The notes beneath the pieces are model-generated. The model was not told the origin of the DNA, ran no database searches, and worked only from the letters and a program-made list of their open reading frames with translations. Positions 8,899 to 18,263 of a DNA stretch of 64,000 nucleotides are shown here, piece by piece (the first letter of the stretch is position 1; the number at the start of each line of letters is the position of its first letter). The position numbers were made by a program, and so were the translations under genes. Location of the stretch: assembly GCF_040645615.1 (NCBI RefSeq), contig NZ_JBEYYO010000008.1, positions 62,001 through 126,000 of the forward strand. The letters are read 5' to 3'. This DNA is from Glycomyces sp040645615. Lineage in GTDB: Bacteria; Actinomycetota; Actinomycetes; Mycobacteriales; Micromonosporaceae.

Positions 8899-9889
8899 GG
8901 ACAAGGTGCTCACCGCCCGGGACCTGCGGGTCGAGTTCGGGCTGCCGGGCGGGCGAACCGCGCGGGCCGTGGACGGGGTGGACCTGGACGTCTCCCCCGG
9001 CGAGATCGTGGCGCTCGCGGGCGAGTCCGGTTGCGGCAAGACCACGTTGGCGCGCACGCTGCTGGGCCTGGAGAAGTCGACGGGCGGGACGGTCGCGTTC
9101 GGCGGGGAGGCGCTGCGGCACTCGTCCAAGGCGCTCAAGGCCTACCGGCGGCAGGTACAGCTGGTGCTCCAGGACCCGACGGGGGCGCTCAACCCGCGGC
9201 ACACCGTGTACGACGCGGTGGCCGAGGGGCTGCGCATCCACGGGATCACCGACGACGAGCCCGGACGGGTGGCCGAGGCGCTGTCGCGGGCCGGGCTGCG
9301 CCCGCCCGAGCAGTTCTTCCTGGCGTACCCGCACGAGCTCTCGGGCGGGCAGCGCCAGCGCGTGGTGATCGCCGGGGCTCTGGTGCTGGAGCCGAGCATC
9401 CTGATCGCCGACGAGCCGGTAGCCTCGCTGGACGCCTCGGTGCGCGGGGAGATCCTCTCGCTGCTCTTGCGGCTCAAGGAGGACGCGGGGCTGGGGGCGC
9501 TGGTGATCACGCACGACCTCGGTCTGGCGTGGAGCATCGCCGACCGGATCGCGATCATGTACCTGGGCCGGATCGTGGAGCAGGGCCCGGTCGAGCAGGT
9601 GCTCACCGAGCCGCGGCACCCGTACACGCGGGCGCTGGTCTCGGTCCTGCCGGGCGCGCCCGCGCTGAAGGCGGCCGTGCCCGAGCCGATCGTGCTGGCC
9701 GGGGAGCTGCCGGACGCGTCCAGGATTCCCCTCGGGTGCCGGTTCCGGCCACGCTGCCAGGAGGTCGCCTCGGGTGCGGCCGACGCGGTGCTGCACGAGT
9801 GCGAGGGCGAGGACCCGGCGGTGCTCGGCCCGGAGGCCGCGCCGCACTTGGTGGCCTGCCACTTGGACCGTGCGAGGATCGCGGCGTGA
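8888..9889 (+). CDS. Peptide ABC transporter ATP-binding protein (DppF type)
   Basis: 333 residues if translation starts at the TTG at 8888; a GTG at 8906 is an alternative. Walker A is GESGCGKTT, the signature LSGGQRQRV, Walker B ILIADEPVASLD and the switch histidine is in VITHDLGLAW. The HPYTRALVSVLPG and CRFRPRC segments mark the DppF/OppF C-terminal region. It is the second ATPase of the import complex. Its final codons overlap the GTG start of the D-aminopeptidase gene. Confidence 0.92.
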   Translation: MQSEDKVLTARDLRVEFGLPGGRTARAVDGVDLDVSPGEIVALAGESGCGKTTLARTLLGLEKSTGGTVAFGGEALRHSSKALKAYRRQVQLVLQDPTGALNPRHTVYDAVAEGLRIHGITDDEPGRVAEALSRAGLRPPEQFFLAYPHELSGGQRQRVVIAGALVLEPSILIADEPVASLDASVRGEILSLLLRLKEDAGLGALVITHDLGLAWSIADRIAIMYLGRIVEQGPVEQVLTEPRHPYTRALVSVLPGAPALKAAVPEPIVLAGELPDASRIPLGCRFRPRCQEVASGAADAVLHECEGEDPAVLGPEAAPHLVACHLDRARIAA

Positions 9890-10719
9890 AGATTCTCATC
9901 AGCGCCGACATGGAGGGCGCGACCGCCGTGACGCATCCGGGGGACGTGCTGCCCGGGACGCCGGGCTGGGAGCGGATGCGGCCGGTGTTCACCGGGGACG
10001 TGAACGCGGTCCTGGCCGGGCTGCGGGACGGGACCGCGGTGGTGCCGCTGGTCAACGAGGCGCACTGGTCGATGCGGAACCTGCTGCTGGAGCAGCTCGA
10101 CGCGGAGGCGGAGATGATCACCGGCCGCCACAAGGAGCTGTCGATGATGGAGGGCGTGCAGGACCCGGAGGTCGCGGGCGTGGTGTTCCTCGGCTACCAC
10201 GCGGGGGCAGGCAGCGAGGGCGTGCTCGCGCACACCTACCTGGCGAACACGGTGACCTCGGTGTGGCTCAACGGGGTCCGCGCCAGCGAGGGGCGGCTCA
10301 ACGCCGCCGTGGCGGCCGAGTACGGGGTCCCGGTGATCATGGTGACCGGTGACGACAAGACCATCGAGGACGCCCGCGGGTACGCCCCGGACGCCGTCGG
10401 CGTGGCCGTCAAGCACTACGTCTCGCGCTACACCGCGAGGTGCCTGACGCCGGAGACCACCGCGCGGCTCCTCCGCGAGGGCGCGAAGGCGGCGAAGGCC
10501 CTGGCGGTGCGCCACGAGCCGGTGCGGCAAGGCCCCTACCGGATCGAGATCGAGTTCGACGCCGAGCACCTGGTCGGCGCGGCCGAGGTGATCCCGGGCG
10601 TGGCCCGCTCGGGCGAGCGGCGCGTCGCGTTCGAGACGCCCACGATGTACGAGGCCATCAGGTGCTTCAAGGCCGTGACGACGATCGCCTCAGCGGCGAT
10701 GGAGGAGCAGTATGGTTGA
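9886..10719 (+). CDS. dppA: M55-family D-aminopeptidase (DppA-like)
   Basis: 277 residues from the GTG that overlaps the ATPase stop. The N-terminal SADMEG motif supplies the Asp/Glu zinc ligands of M55 enzymes. The histidines in VNEAHW, LGYHAG and VLAHTY sit where Bacillus DppA has its active-site and metal histidines. In the first of these the usual NDSH has become NEAH, keeping the His but changing its neighbours. M55 enzymes cleave D-Ala-D-Ala and other D-amino-terminal dipeptides, and the Bacillus gene also belongs to a dipeptide transporter operon. The likely role here is cytoplasmic breakdown of cell-wall stem dipeptides brought in by the transporter. Confidence 0.9.
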   Translation: MKILISADMEGATAVTHPGDVLPGTPGWERMRPVFTGDVNAVLAGLRDGTAVVPLVNEAHWSMRNLLLEQLDAEAEMITGRHKELSMMEGVQDPEVAGVVFLGYHAGAGSEGVLAHTYLANTVTSVWLNGVRASEGRLNAAVAAEYGVPVIMVTGDDKTIEDARGYAPDAVGVAVKHYVSRYTARCLTPETTARLLREGAKAAKALAVRHEPVRQGPYRIEIEFDAEHLVGAAEVIPGVARSGERRVAFETPTMYEAIRCFKAVTTIASAAMEEQYG

Positions 10720-12016
10720 CGCGCAAGCGGTCGAGGAGGTCGTCCGGTTCGCTTCGGAGCTGATCCGGATCGACACCACCAACCACGGCGGCGGGGACGG
10801 GAACGAGCGCGAAGCGGCCGAGTACGCGGCCGAGCATCTCGCCGCGGCGGGCCTTGCGCCGGAGATCCTGGAGAAGGCCCCGAAGCGGTCCAATGTGGTC
10901 GCCCGGATCGCGGGGACGGACCCGGGGGCCGACGCGCTGCTCGTCCACGGCCACCTCGACGTCGTACCCGCCGAAGCGGCGGACTGGAGCGTCCACCCGT
11001 TCTCCGGGGAGATCCGCGACGGGATGCTGTGGGGCCGCGGCGCGCTCGACATGAAGTCGATGGACGCGATGGTCCTGGCGATCATCGGGTCCTGGGCCCG
11101 CGAAGGGTTCCGTCCGCGGCGCGACATCGTCATCGCGTTCACCGCCGACGAGGAGGCCAGCGCCGAGTACGGGGCGGGGTACCTCGCCGAGGCGCACGCC
11201 GAGCGGTTCGCGGGCTGCACCGAGGGGATCTCGGAGTCGGGCGGGTTCACCTTCCACGGCGGGGACGGCAGGCGGATCTACCCGATCGGGGCGGGCGAGC
11301 GGGGCACGGCGTGGCTGGAATTGAGCGCGCGGGGCCGGGCCGGTCACGGCTCGAAGGCCAACCCGGACAACGCGGTCAGCAAGCTCGCCGGGGCGATCGC
11401 GCGGATCGGCGCGCACGAGTGGCCGGTGCGGATCACGCCCACGGTGCGGGCCGCGCTCACCGAATTGGCGGCCCTCTACGGGGTCGAGCCGGATCTGGAG
11501 GACGTGGACGCGCTGGTCGAGAGACTCGGCCCGGCCTCGCAGCTGGTGGTCTCCACACTGCGCAACAGCGCGAACCCGACGGTGCTTTCGGCGGGGTACA
11601 AGGTGAACGTGATCCCCGAGCACGCGCGGGCAGAAGTGGACGGACGGGTGGTGCCGGGTGGCGAGGCCGAGTTCAAGGCCACGATGGATGCCCTGTGCGG
11701 GCCGGACGTGCGGTGGGACTACCAGCACCGGACCGAGCCGTTGACCGCCCCGGTGGACTCGGCGACGTTCGCGGCCATGCGGGCCGCGATCGGCGAGTTC
11801 GATCCCGAGGGGCATCCGATCCCGATCTGCATGTCCGGCGGGACCGACGCGAAGCAGTTCTCGCGCCTGGGCATCACGGGGTACGGTTTCTCACCCCTGG
11901 GGTTGGGGCCCGAATTCGGGTACGGCACGCTGGCCCACGGGGTGGACGAGCGGGTTCCCGTCGAGGGCCTCGCCTTCGGGCTGCGGGTCCTGGACCACTT
12001 CCTGCGCAACGCGTGA
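10712..12016 (+). CDS. M20-family metallopeptidase
   Basis: 434 residues starting 8 bp inside the D-aminopeptidase gene. The M20 dinuclear zinc site is visible: the first His-Asp in HGHLDVVP, the bridging Asp in GRGALDMKSMDA, the Glu pair in TADEEAS and a late His near TLAHGVDE. The middle region (about 180-300) is the lid/dimerisation domain. Family members hydrolyse dipeptides or N-acyl amino acids. Its place in the operon implies final hydrolysis of imported dipeptides, but the exact substrate cannot be read from sequence. Confidence 0.9.
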   Translation: MVDAQAVEEVVRFASELIRIDTTNHGGGDGNEREAAEYAAEHLAAAGLAPEILEKAPKRSNVVARIAGTDPGADALLVHGHLDVVPAEAADWSVHPFSGEIRDGMLWGRGALDMKSMDAMVLAIIGSWAREGFRPRRDIVIAFTADEEASAEYGAGYLAEAHAERFAGCTEGISESGGFTFHGGDGRRIYPIGAGERGTAWLELSARGRAGHGSKANPDNAVSKLAGAIARIGAHEWPVRITPTVRAALTELAALYGVEPDLEDVDALVERLGPASQLVVSTLRNSANPTVLSAGYKVNVIPEHARAEVDGRVVPGGEAEFKATMDALCGPDVRWDYQHRTEPLTAPVDSATFAAMRAAIGEFDPEGHPIPICMSGGTDAKQFSRLGITGYGFSPLGLGPEFGYGTLAHGVDERVPVEGLAFGLRVLDHFLRNA

Positions 12017-12037
12017 CACGAGCGAGGAGAACCGACA

Positions 12038-14020
12038 GTGGTGCAGACCCCTTACGGCGCTTGGCGGTCCCCGATCACCTTGGACATGGTGGCGGCCTCC
12101 GACGGCAGGCCGGGGCAGCTCGGCGCGGTGGGCGGCGAGCTGTGGTGGACCGAGCCGCGCCCGACTGAGGGCGGGCGGCGGGCGCTGGTGCGCCGCCGCG
12201 AGGGCGGCGAGGTCGAGACGGTGCTCCCCGCGCCGTGGAACGCCCGCAATCGCGTCCACGAGTACGGCGGGACCGCCTGGACCGGCGTCATCGCCGAACG
12301 CGGCCCGCTCGTGGTGTTCACCAACTTCGACGACCAGCGGATGTACCGGTTCGAGCCCGACGCGGGCAAGGAGCCGGTGCCGCTGACGCCCGAGGCGGCC
12401 ACGCCCGCGGGGCTGCGCTGGTGCGAACCCGTGGTGGCCGAGGAGTTCGGCGAGGTGTGGGCGGTCCTGGAGGAGTCCACCGGGGACCGGCCCACCGACG
12501 TGCGGCGGGTCCTCGCGGCGGTGCCGCTGGACGGCTCGGCCGCGTCCGATCGGGGCGCGGTGCGCGAGTTGACCGACGACTCGTACCGGTTCCTGACCGG
12601 GCCCAAGCGCAACGCCGACGGCTCGCGGGTGGCGTGGATCGCGTGGAACCACCCGCACATGCCTTGGGACGAGACCGAACTGCGCACCGCCGAGGTCACC
12701 GAGGCCGGGGACTTCGCCGACGCGCGCACCGTGGCCGGGGGCGATGGCGAGTCGATCGCGCAGGTCGAATGGGCCCGCGACAACTCGATCATCTACGCGG
12801 GGGACCGCAGCGGCTGGTGGAACCTGCACTGGGTCGACCCCGACAGCCGCGAGACCGAGGTGCTGCACCGGGCCGAGGCCGAGTTCGCCGGTCCGCTGTG
12901 GTCGCTGGGGGCCCGGTGGTTCCAGGTGCTCGCCAGCGGCGACGTGGCTGCCGTCCACGGCAGGGGCGAGAGCCGCCTGGGGATCTTCGACGGCTGGGAG
13001 CGGCGCCTGGGTCGCGTCGCCGAGGCGTGGAGCGACTGGACCGCCGAGCTGGTGGCCGTGGGTGACCGCGTGTACGGCATGGCGGCCGGGCCGAAGAGCG
13101 GATACGAGCTCGTCGAGTACGACTCGGTGGCCGACACCGCGAAGGTCGTGGCCTCGGCGCACGAGGACAAAGTCGACCCCGCGTACTATCCCGAACCTGA
13201 GCACCGGACCTTCACCGGCCCTGACGGGCGCGAGATCCACGCGCACGTCTACGCGCCGCAAAGTCCCGATCATGAAGGGCCCGAAGGGGAACTGCCGCCC
13301 TATGTGGTGTGGGTCCACGGCGGGCCGACCAGCCATGTGCGGTCGGTGCTCGATGTGGAGCTGGCCTACTTCACCTCGCGCGGGATCGGGGTCGCCGAGG
13401 TCAACTACGGCGGCTCGACCGGGTACGGGCGCGAGTACCGCAACCGGCTGCGCGAGCGGTGGGGCGTGGTCGACGTCGAGGACTGCGCGGCCGTGGCGCG
13501 GGCGCTGGCCGACGAGGGCACGGCCGATCCGAAGCGGCTCGCGATCCGCGGCGGCAGCGCCGGGGGCTGGACCTCGGCGGCGTCGCTCACCTCGAAGGCC
13601 GCCGAAGGCGTGTACGCGTGCGCGGTGGTCAAGTACCCGATCCTCGACCTCGCGGGCTGGCGGGTCGACGACACGCACGACTTCGAGTCGCAATACGTGT
13701 ACTCGCTCGTGGGGACCCCTGACGTGATCGTGGAGCGGTCGAAGCTGCGGTCCCCTGTGGACAACGCCGAGCGGATCCGGGCCCCGTTCCTGCTGTTGCA
13801 GGGCCTCGAAGACGAGATCTGCCCGCCCGCGCAGGCCGAGAGCCTGCTGGAGCGGATCGAAGGCCTGGGGGTGCTGCACGCGTACCGCACGTACGAGGGC
13901 GAGCAGCACGGGTTCCGGCGGGCCGAGACGGTCAAGGACGCCGTGCTCGCCGAGCACGCGCTGTACGCGCGGGTCTTCGGTTTCGAGGGCCCCGACTTCG
14001 ATCTGGAGCTGCACACGTGA
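12038..14020 (+). CDS. S9-family prolyl oligopeptidase/acylaminoacyl peptidase-type serine peptidase
   Basis: 660 residues from a GTG preceded by GCGAGGAGA. The first ~390 residues form the beta-propeller gate of S9 peptidases. The C-terminal alpha/beta-hydrolase domain has the nucleophile Ser506 in GGSAGG, the acid in GLEDEICPP (about 590) and the His in GEQHGFR (about 622). No signal peptide is seen, so it is cytoplasmic. It follows the M20 gene by 21 bp and its stop overlaps the LD-carboxypeptidase start. It probably trims oligopeptides entering by the transporter. Confidence 0.9.
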   Translation: MVQTPYGAWRSPITLDMVAASDGRPGQLGAVGGELWWTEPRPTEGGRRALVRRREGGEVETVLPAPWNARNRVHEYGGTAWTGVIAERGPLVVFTNFDDQRMYRFEPDAGKEPVPLTPEAATPAGLRWCEPVVAEEFGEVWAVLEESTGDRPTDVRRVLAAVPLDGSAASDRGAVRELTDDSYRFLTGPKRNADGSRVAWIAWNHPHMPWDETELRTAEVTEAGDFADARTVAGGDGESIAQVEWARDNSIIYAGDRSGWWNLHWVDPDSRETEVLHRAEAEFAGPLWSLGARWFQVLASGDVAAVHGRGESRLGIFDGWERRLGRVAEAWSDWTAELVAVGDRVYGMAAGPKSGYELVEYDSVADTAKVVASAHEDKVDPAYYPEPEHRTFTGPDGREIHAHVYAPQSPDHEGPEGELPPYVVWVHGGPTSHVRSVLDVELAYFTSRGIGVAEVNYGGSTGYGREYRNRLRERWGVVDVEDCAAVARALADEGTADPKRLAIRGGSAGGWTSAASLTSKAAEGVYACAVVKYPILDLAGWRVDDTHDFESQYVYSLVGTPDVIVERSKLRSPVDNAERIRAPFLLLQGLEDEICPPAQAESLLERIEGLGVLHAYRTYEGEQHGFRRAETVKDAVLAEHALYARVFGFEGPDFDLELHT

Positions 14021-14940
14021 GCCTCGCACCGCTGGAGCGCCCCCGCCGGCTCGTCCCCGGGGACCGGGTCGCGCTCGTCTCCCCCGCGAGTCCGGCCCCG
14101 GCCGCGGGCTATGAGTCCGGGGCGTCCGTGCTGCGGTCCTGGGGCTTGGAGCCGGTGTTCATGCCGCACGCCAGGGACGTGCACTCGTTCCTGGCCGGGC
14201 GCGACGAGGACCGCGCGGCCGACTTCACCGAGGCGTGGTGCGACCCTTCGTTCGCGGCCGTGATCGCCACGCGCGGCGGCTACGGCGCGCAGCGGATGCT
14301 CGACCTGGTCGACTGGGACCGGATGCGCGCGGCCGGGCCGAAGGCCTTCGTGGGCTTCAGCGACGTCACGGCGATGCACGAGGCGGTCGCGATCCGCTTG
14401 GGCGCGTCCTCGATCCACGGCCCGATGCCCACCTGGTCGAAGTTCTGCGAGGACGCCTGGATGCAGGAGCACCTGCGCCAGACCCTGTTCGAGCCCGAGC
14501 GGGTCCAGAAGCTCGCTTCGGGGACGGCTCGGACCCTGGTGGGCGGCACCGCCACCGGGGTGACGCTGGGCGGGACGGTGACGCTGCTGTCGTCGGGGAT
14601 CGGGACGCCCGAGCACCGGTCGGACCTCGCGGGCGGGCTGCTGCTGCTCGAGGACATCGGCGAGGAGCCCTACCGCATCGACCGGGCCATGACGCAGCTG
14701 CGGCGATCGGGCTGGTTCGACGAGCTCGCCGGGGTCGTGCTCGGCTCGTGGGTCGACTGCGGGCCGTACGAAGGGGTGCGCGAGGTGATGCTCGACCAGC
14801 TCGGCGGGCTCGGGATCCCGGTCGTCGAGGAGTTCGGGTTCGGGCACCGCGCGCCCTCGCTCACGATCCCGCTCGGGCTCACCGCGCACCTCGACGCGGA
14901 CGCGGGGACGCTGCAATTCGAGGAACCCGCGCTCCGCTGA
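14017..14940 (+). CDS. ldcA: S66-family LD-carboxypeptidase (muramoyltetrapeptide carboxypeptidase)
   Basis: 307 residues from a GTG overlapping the S9 stop. The RGGYGAQRMLDLVDW segment and the nucleophile elbow VGFSDVTAMH (Ser about 114) are diagnostic of S66. The catalytic Glu lies in LLLEDIGEEPYRIDR and the His in GHRAPSLTIPLG. LdcA removes the terminal D-Ala from L,D-linked tetrapeptides during peptidoglycan recycling in the cytoplasm. This is the strongest evidence that the transporter operon handles wall-derived peptides rather than only dietary ones. It is the last gene before a double hairpin. Confidence 0.92.
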   Translation: MSLAPLERPRRLVPGDRVALVSPASPAPAAGYESGASVLRSWGLEPVFMPHARDVHSFLAGRDEDRAADFTEAWCDPSFAAVIATRGGYGAQRMLDLVDWDRMRAAGPKAFVGFSDVTAMHEAVAIRLGASSIHGPMPTWSKFCEDAWMQEHLRQTLFEPERVQKLASGTARTLVGGTATGVTLGGTVTLLSSGIGTPEHRSDLAGGLLLLEDIGEEPYRIDRAMTQLRRSGWFDELAGVVLGSWVDCGPYEGVREVMLDQLGGLGIPVVEEFGFGHRAPSLTIPLGLTAHLDADAGTLQFEEPALR

Positions 14941-14963
14941 GCCTCGGCGCGGGATGGACGACT

Positions 14964-15032
14964 CCGTTGCGGGGCAACGGGATGCGTGACAGGTGAGGCC
15001 ACAGGGGCGCGGCGGGCGCGAAACCCGCCGCG
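14964..15032 (+). terminator. Two tandem hairpins after the LD-carboxypeptidase gene
   Basis: A 7-bp stem with a GGG loop (14964-14980) is followed by a 9-bp GC stem (15008-15016 with 15024-15032) and then AAAATT. The second has the look of an intrinsic terminator, although the tail is A-rich rather than a T-run. These end the 4.1-14.9 kb transcription unit. Confidence 0.55.
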
Positions 15033-15060
15033 AAAATTCTCTCCGTAGTCTTGCCTTCAC

Positions 15061-15073
15061 ATGAAAGTTTCTG
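15061..15073. promoter_or_regulatory. Candidate operator (ATGAAA-type motif) upstream of nagZ
   Basis: ATGAAAGTTTCTG lies 94 bp before the nagZ start and resembles the 3994-4009 motif upstream of the peptide transporter. The remaining leader (15074-15166) has no gene. A longer N-terminal reading of nagZ from 15092 would put codons here, but it would precede the Tat signal and is rejected. Confidence 0.3.
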
Positions 15074-15166
15074 CCAGGATGAGCGAGTCGGGTGAAACCC
15101 GGTCACAGCGCACCTTTCCAAACAGGACCCCCATCCCCGTTTCCCGCTCAGACTGGAGTCCGTTCA

Positions 15167-16969
15167 ATGGAGACCCATCCCCGCCGGACCGTGCTCGGCG
15201 TCGCCCTCGGGACCGCCGTGGGCGCCGCGGCCGCCGTCGCCACCTCAGGGGCCGCACAGGCCGGGCCCGGACGCAGCGACGCGGCCCACCGCCGCCGGTT
15301 CGTCAAGCGCCGCCTCAAGGCCATGAGCCTGGAGGAGAAGGTCGGCCAGCTCTTCACCACCTACGCGTACGGGCAGAGCGCCACCTCCACCGACGCCACC
15401 GACGTGGCGAACAACCGGGCCGCGCACGGCGTCGACAACGCCGCGCAGCTCATCGACAAGTACAAGCTCGGCGGCATCATCTACTTCGCGTGGTCGAACA
15501 ACGTCGCCGACCCCGACCAGATCACCGCGCTCTCCAACGGGCTCCAGGACGCGGCCACCGGCCGCTGCGGGACCCCGCTCATCATCGCCACCGACCAGGA
15601 GCACGGCTTGGTGACCCGGATCGGGCCGCCCGCGACGCAGCTGCCGGGCGCGATGGCGCTGGGCGCGACCCACGACCCCGAGTCCGCGCGCGCCGCGGCC
15701 GTCATCGCCGGCCAGGAGCTGCGCGCGATGGGCCTGAACCAGAACTTCGCGCCCGACGCCGACGTCAACGTCAACCCCGCCAACCCCGTGATCGGGGTGC
15801 GGTCCTTCGGGTCCGACGCCGAGCACGTGGCCGCTTTCGTGGCCGCGCAGGTCGAGGGCTACCAGGAGAGGGGCGACCTCGCCTCGGCCGTGAAGCACTT
15901 CCCCGGGCACGGCAACACCGAGGACGACAGCCACCACTCACTCCCCCGCATCGACCACACCTTCGAGGAGTGGCAGGCGATCGACGCTCCGCCGTTCCGC
16001 GCGGCCATCGCGTCCGGCGTGGACGTGGTGATGACCGCGCACATCCAGTTCCCGGCGCTGGACGAATCGCTCACGCCCGCGACGCTGTCGCAGCCGATCC
16101 TCACCGGGCTCCTGCGCGAGGAGCTGGGCTACGACGGGCTGGTCATCACCGACTCGCTCCAGATGGAGGGCGTGAGGGAAGGCTACGGCGACGACCGCGT
16201 CCCGGTCCTGGCACTGCTCGCCGGGGCCGACGTGCTGCTCATGCCGATGGACATCGACCTGGCGTACAACGCGGTGCTCACCGCGGTGGCCGAAGGCGAG
16301 ATCACCAAGCGGCGCATCGACCAGTCCGTGACGCGGGTCCTGGACCTGAAGTACCGGCTCGGGCTCTTCGACGACCCGTACGCCGACCCCGACGAGGTGG
16401 CCGGGATCGTGGGCATCCCCGAGCACCTCGAAGCGGCGCAGGCGATCAGCGACACCTCGGTGACGCTGGTGACCAACGACGGGACGCTGCCGATGGCCAC
16501 CGACGGCGGGCACGTGCTCGTCACCGGCTGGGGCGAGGCCACTGCGGTGACGATCGCCGACGAGTTCACCGCGCGCGGCTGGACCCCGTCCACACTGGTC
16601 ACCGGGCTCGCCCCGACCCCGGCGCAGATCGAGGCCGCCGTGGCCGCCGCCGAGGGCCAGGGACTGATCGTGGTGTCCACCAACGGGGTCGCCGACAATC
16701 CGGCGCAGGCCGAGCTGGTGCGCGCACTCGCGGCCACCGGGGTGCCGCTCGTGGCGCTGGGGGTCAGGAACCCCTACGACATCGCGTACTTCACCGATGA
16801 GGTGAACGCCTACCTGGCGACCTACTCGTACGCGGCCGACGCTCTCCAGTCGGCGGTCGGCGCCGTGGTCGGTTCACTCGCGCCGCAGGGAAAGCTCCCG
16901 GTCGACGTGCCCAGCGCCGACGACCCCGACGAAGTCCTGTTCGCGTTCGGTCACGGCCTCACCTACTGA
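15167..16969 (+). CDS. nagZ: Secreted GH3 beta-N-acetylglucosaminidase (NagZ type)
   Basis: 600 residues from the ATG at 15167, which has a GGAG 8 bp upstream. The N-terminus is a twin-arginine signal (HPRRTVLGVALG, cut near AAQAG). The GH3 barrel carries KHFPGHGNTEDDSHHSLP (from about residue 242), the NagZ signature with the Asp/His pair used as acid-base, and ITDSLQMEG holds the nucleophile Asp. A second alpha/beta domain follows (about 400-600), as in Bacillus NagZ. It removes non-reducing GlcNAc from muropeptides outside the cell. The next two genes complete the sequence seen in the Bacillus murQRP-amiE-nagZ-namZ locus. Confidence 0.93.
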   Translation: METHPRRTVLGVALGTAVGAAAAVATSGAAQAGPGRSDAAHRRRFVKRRLKAMSLEEKVGQLFTTYAYGQSATSTDATDVANNRAAHGVDNAAQLIDKYKLGGIIYFAWSNNVADPDQITALSNGLQDAATGRCGTPLIIATDQEHGLVTRIGPPATQLPGAMALGATHDPESARAAAVIAGQELRAMGLNQNFAPDADVNVNPANPVIGVRSFGSDAEHVAAFVAAQVEGYQERGDLASAVKHFPGHGNTEDDSHHSLPRIDHTFEEWQAIDAPPFRAAIASGVDVVMTAHIQFPALDESLTPATLSQPILTGLLREELGYDGLVITDSLQMEGVREGYGDDRVPVLALLAGADVLLMPMDIDLAYNAVLTAVAEGEITKRRIDQSVTRVLDLKYRLGLFDDPYADPDEVAGIVGIPEHLEAAQAISDTSVTLVTNDGTLPMATDGGHVLVTGWGEATAVTIADEFTARGWTPSTLVTGLAPTPAQIEAAVAAAEGQGLIVVSTNGVADNPAQAELVRALAATGVPLVALGVRNPYDIAYFTDEVNAYLATYSYAADALQSAVGAVVGSLAPQGKLPVDVPSADDPDEVLFAFGHGLTY

Positions 16970-16980
16970 AGGGCGATCCC

Positions 16981-18240
16981 ATGCAGCGCAGAAGACTCCT
17001 GGGCAGTGCCATAGCGGGGACCGCGCTCGCGGCCGGCGTGGCGCTCCCGGCCCAGGCACACGGCAACGGCGGCGGACGCCGCGTCAAACCCGGGATCGAG
17101 GTCCTGGCCAAGCAGAACTTCGCCGCCCTCGCGGGGCAGCGGGTCGGGGTGATCTCCAACCCGACCGGGGTGCTGCCGGACCTGAGCCACGAAGTGGACC
17201 TCATGCACGCCAGCGGGAAGGTCGACGTGGTGGCCGTGTTCGGCCCCGAGCACGGCTTCCGGGGCGTGTCGCAGGCCGGGGAGGGCGAGGACTACTTCAT
17301 CGACCCGAAGACCGGCCTGCCGGTGTACAACGCGTACAACGACAAGGACCGGATGGCCGAGCTGTTCGCCGAGGCCGGGGTCGAGACGATCGTGTTCGAC
17401 ATCCAGGACGTGGGCTCGCGGTTCTACACCTACATCTGGACGATGTACCTGGCCCTCGAAGCGGCCGGGCAGCTCGGGCTGCGGTTCGTGGTGCTCGACC
17501 GGCCGAACCCGGTGACGGGCCAGTCCGCGAGCGGGCCGGTGCTCCACCCCGAGCACGCCACGTTCGTGGGGCTCAAGCCGATCGCGCAGCGCCACGGGAT
17601 GACCGTGGGCGAGCTGGCGACCCTGTTCAACCACGAGTTCGTCGAGACCGAGGCGGACCTGACCGTGGTGAAGATGGAGGGCTGGAAGCGCTCGATGTAC
17701 TTCGAGGAGACCGGGCTCCCGTGGGTCGCGCCCTCTCCGAACATGCCCACTGTGGACACCGCGGTGGCGTATCCGGGGACGTGCCTGTTCGAGGCCTCGG
17801 CTCTGTCGGAGGGCCGCGGCACCACCAAGCCGTTCGAGCTGCTCGGCGCGCCGGGCATCGACCACACGTGGACCGAGGCGGTGCAGGGCCTACCGGGGAC
17901 GCGGTTCCGGGAGGCGTACTTCACGCCGAGCTTCTCGAAGTGGACCGGGCAGGTCTGCGGTGGCACCGAGCTCCAGGTGACCGACCGGCGGCGCTTCGAC
18001 CCGATCCAGACGGCGCTGACGATGATCGTGGAGCAGCGGCGGGCCTTCCCCGAGCACGGATGGCGGTCCCAGGACGGCGGGCAATCGTTCTGGCTGGACA
18101 AGCTCACGGGCAACCAGGCGGTGCGCCTGGCGATCGAGGCGGGCGCGGACGCCGAAGAGCTCCCCGCGATCTGGGCCGAGGAATTGGATGCGTTTTCCGA
18201 GCAACGGAAGTCGCATTTGCTCTATCGCGGCACCTCTTAG
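16981..18240 (+). CDS. namZ: Exo-beta-N-acetylmuramidase NamZ (DUF1343, GH171)
   Basis: 419 residues with a Tat-like signal (QRRRLLGSAIAG, cut near AQA). The DUF1343 landmarks are all present: GVISNPTGV, FGPEHGFRG (about 87-95, with the proposed catalytic Glu), DIQDVGSRFYTYIWTM, LDRPNPV and SPNMPTVDTAVAYPGTCLFE. NamZ releases terminal MurNAc from glycan chains after NagZ has removed GlcNAc, so the two act alternately as exo-enzymes. The gene starts 11 bp after nagZ and is probably cotranscribed with it. Confidence 0.93.
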   Translation: MQRRRLLGSAIAGTALAAGVALPAQAHGNGGGRRVKPGIEVLAKQNFAALAGQRVGVISNPTGVLPDLSHEVDLMHASGKVDVVAVFGPEHGFRGVSQAGEGEDYFIDPKTGLPVYNAYNDKDRMAELFAEAGVETIVFDIQDVGSRFYTYIWTMYLALEAAGQLGLRFVVLDRPNPVTGQSASGPVLHPEHATFVGLKPIAQRHGMTVGELATLFNHEFVETEADLTVVKMEGWKRSMYFEETGLPWVAPSPNMPTVDTAVAYPGTCLFEASALSEGRGTTKPFELLGAPGIDHTWTEAVQGLPGTRFREAYFTPSFSKWTGQVCGGTELQVTDRRRFDPIQTALTMIVEQRRAFPEHGWRSQDGGQSFWLDKLTGNQAVRLAIEAGADAEELPAIWAEELDAFSEQRKSHLLYRGTS

Positions 18241-18263
18241 TGATGGCACGATAACCGGGAGAC

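Noticed and set aside
15092..15166. Upstream extension of nagZ
   Set aside because: It would put 25 residues before a clear twin-arginine signal; ATG 15167 has a proper ribosome site.
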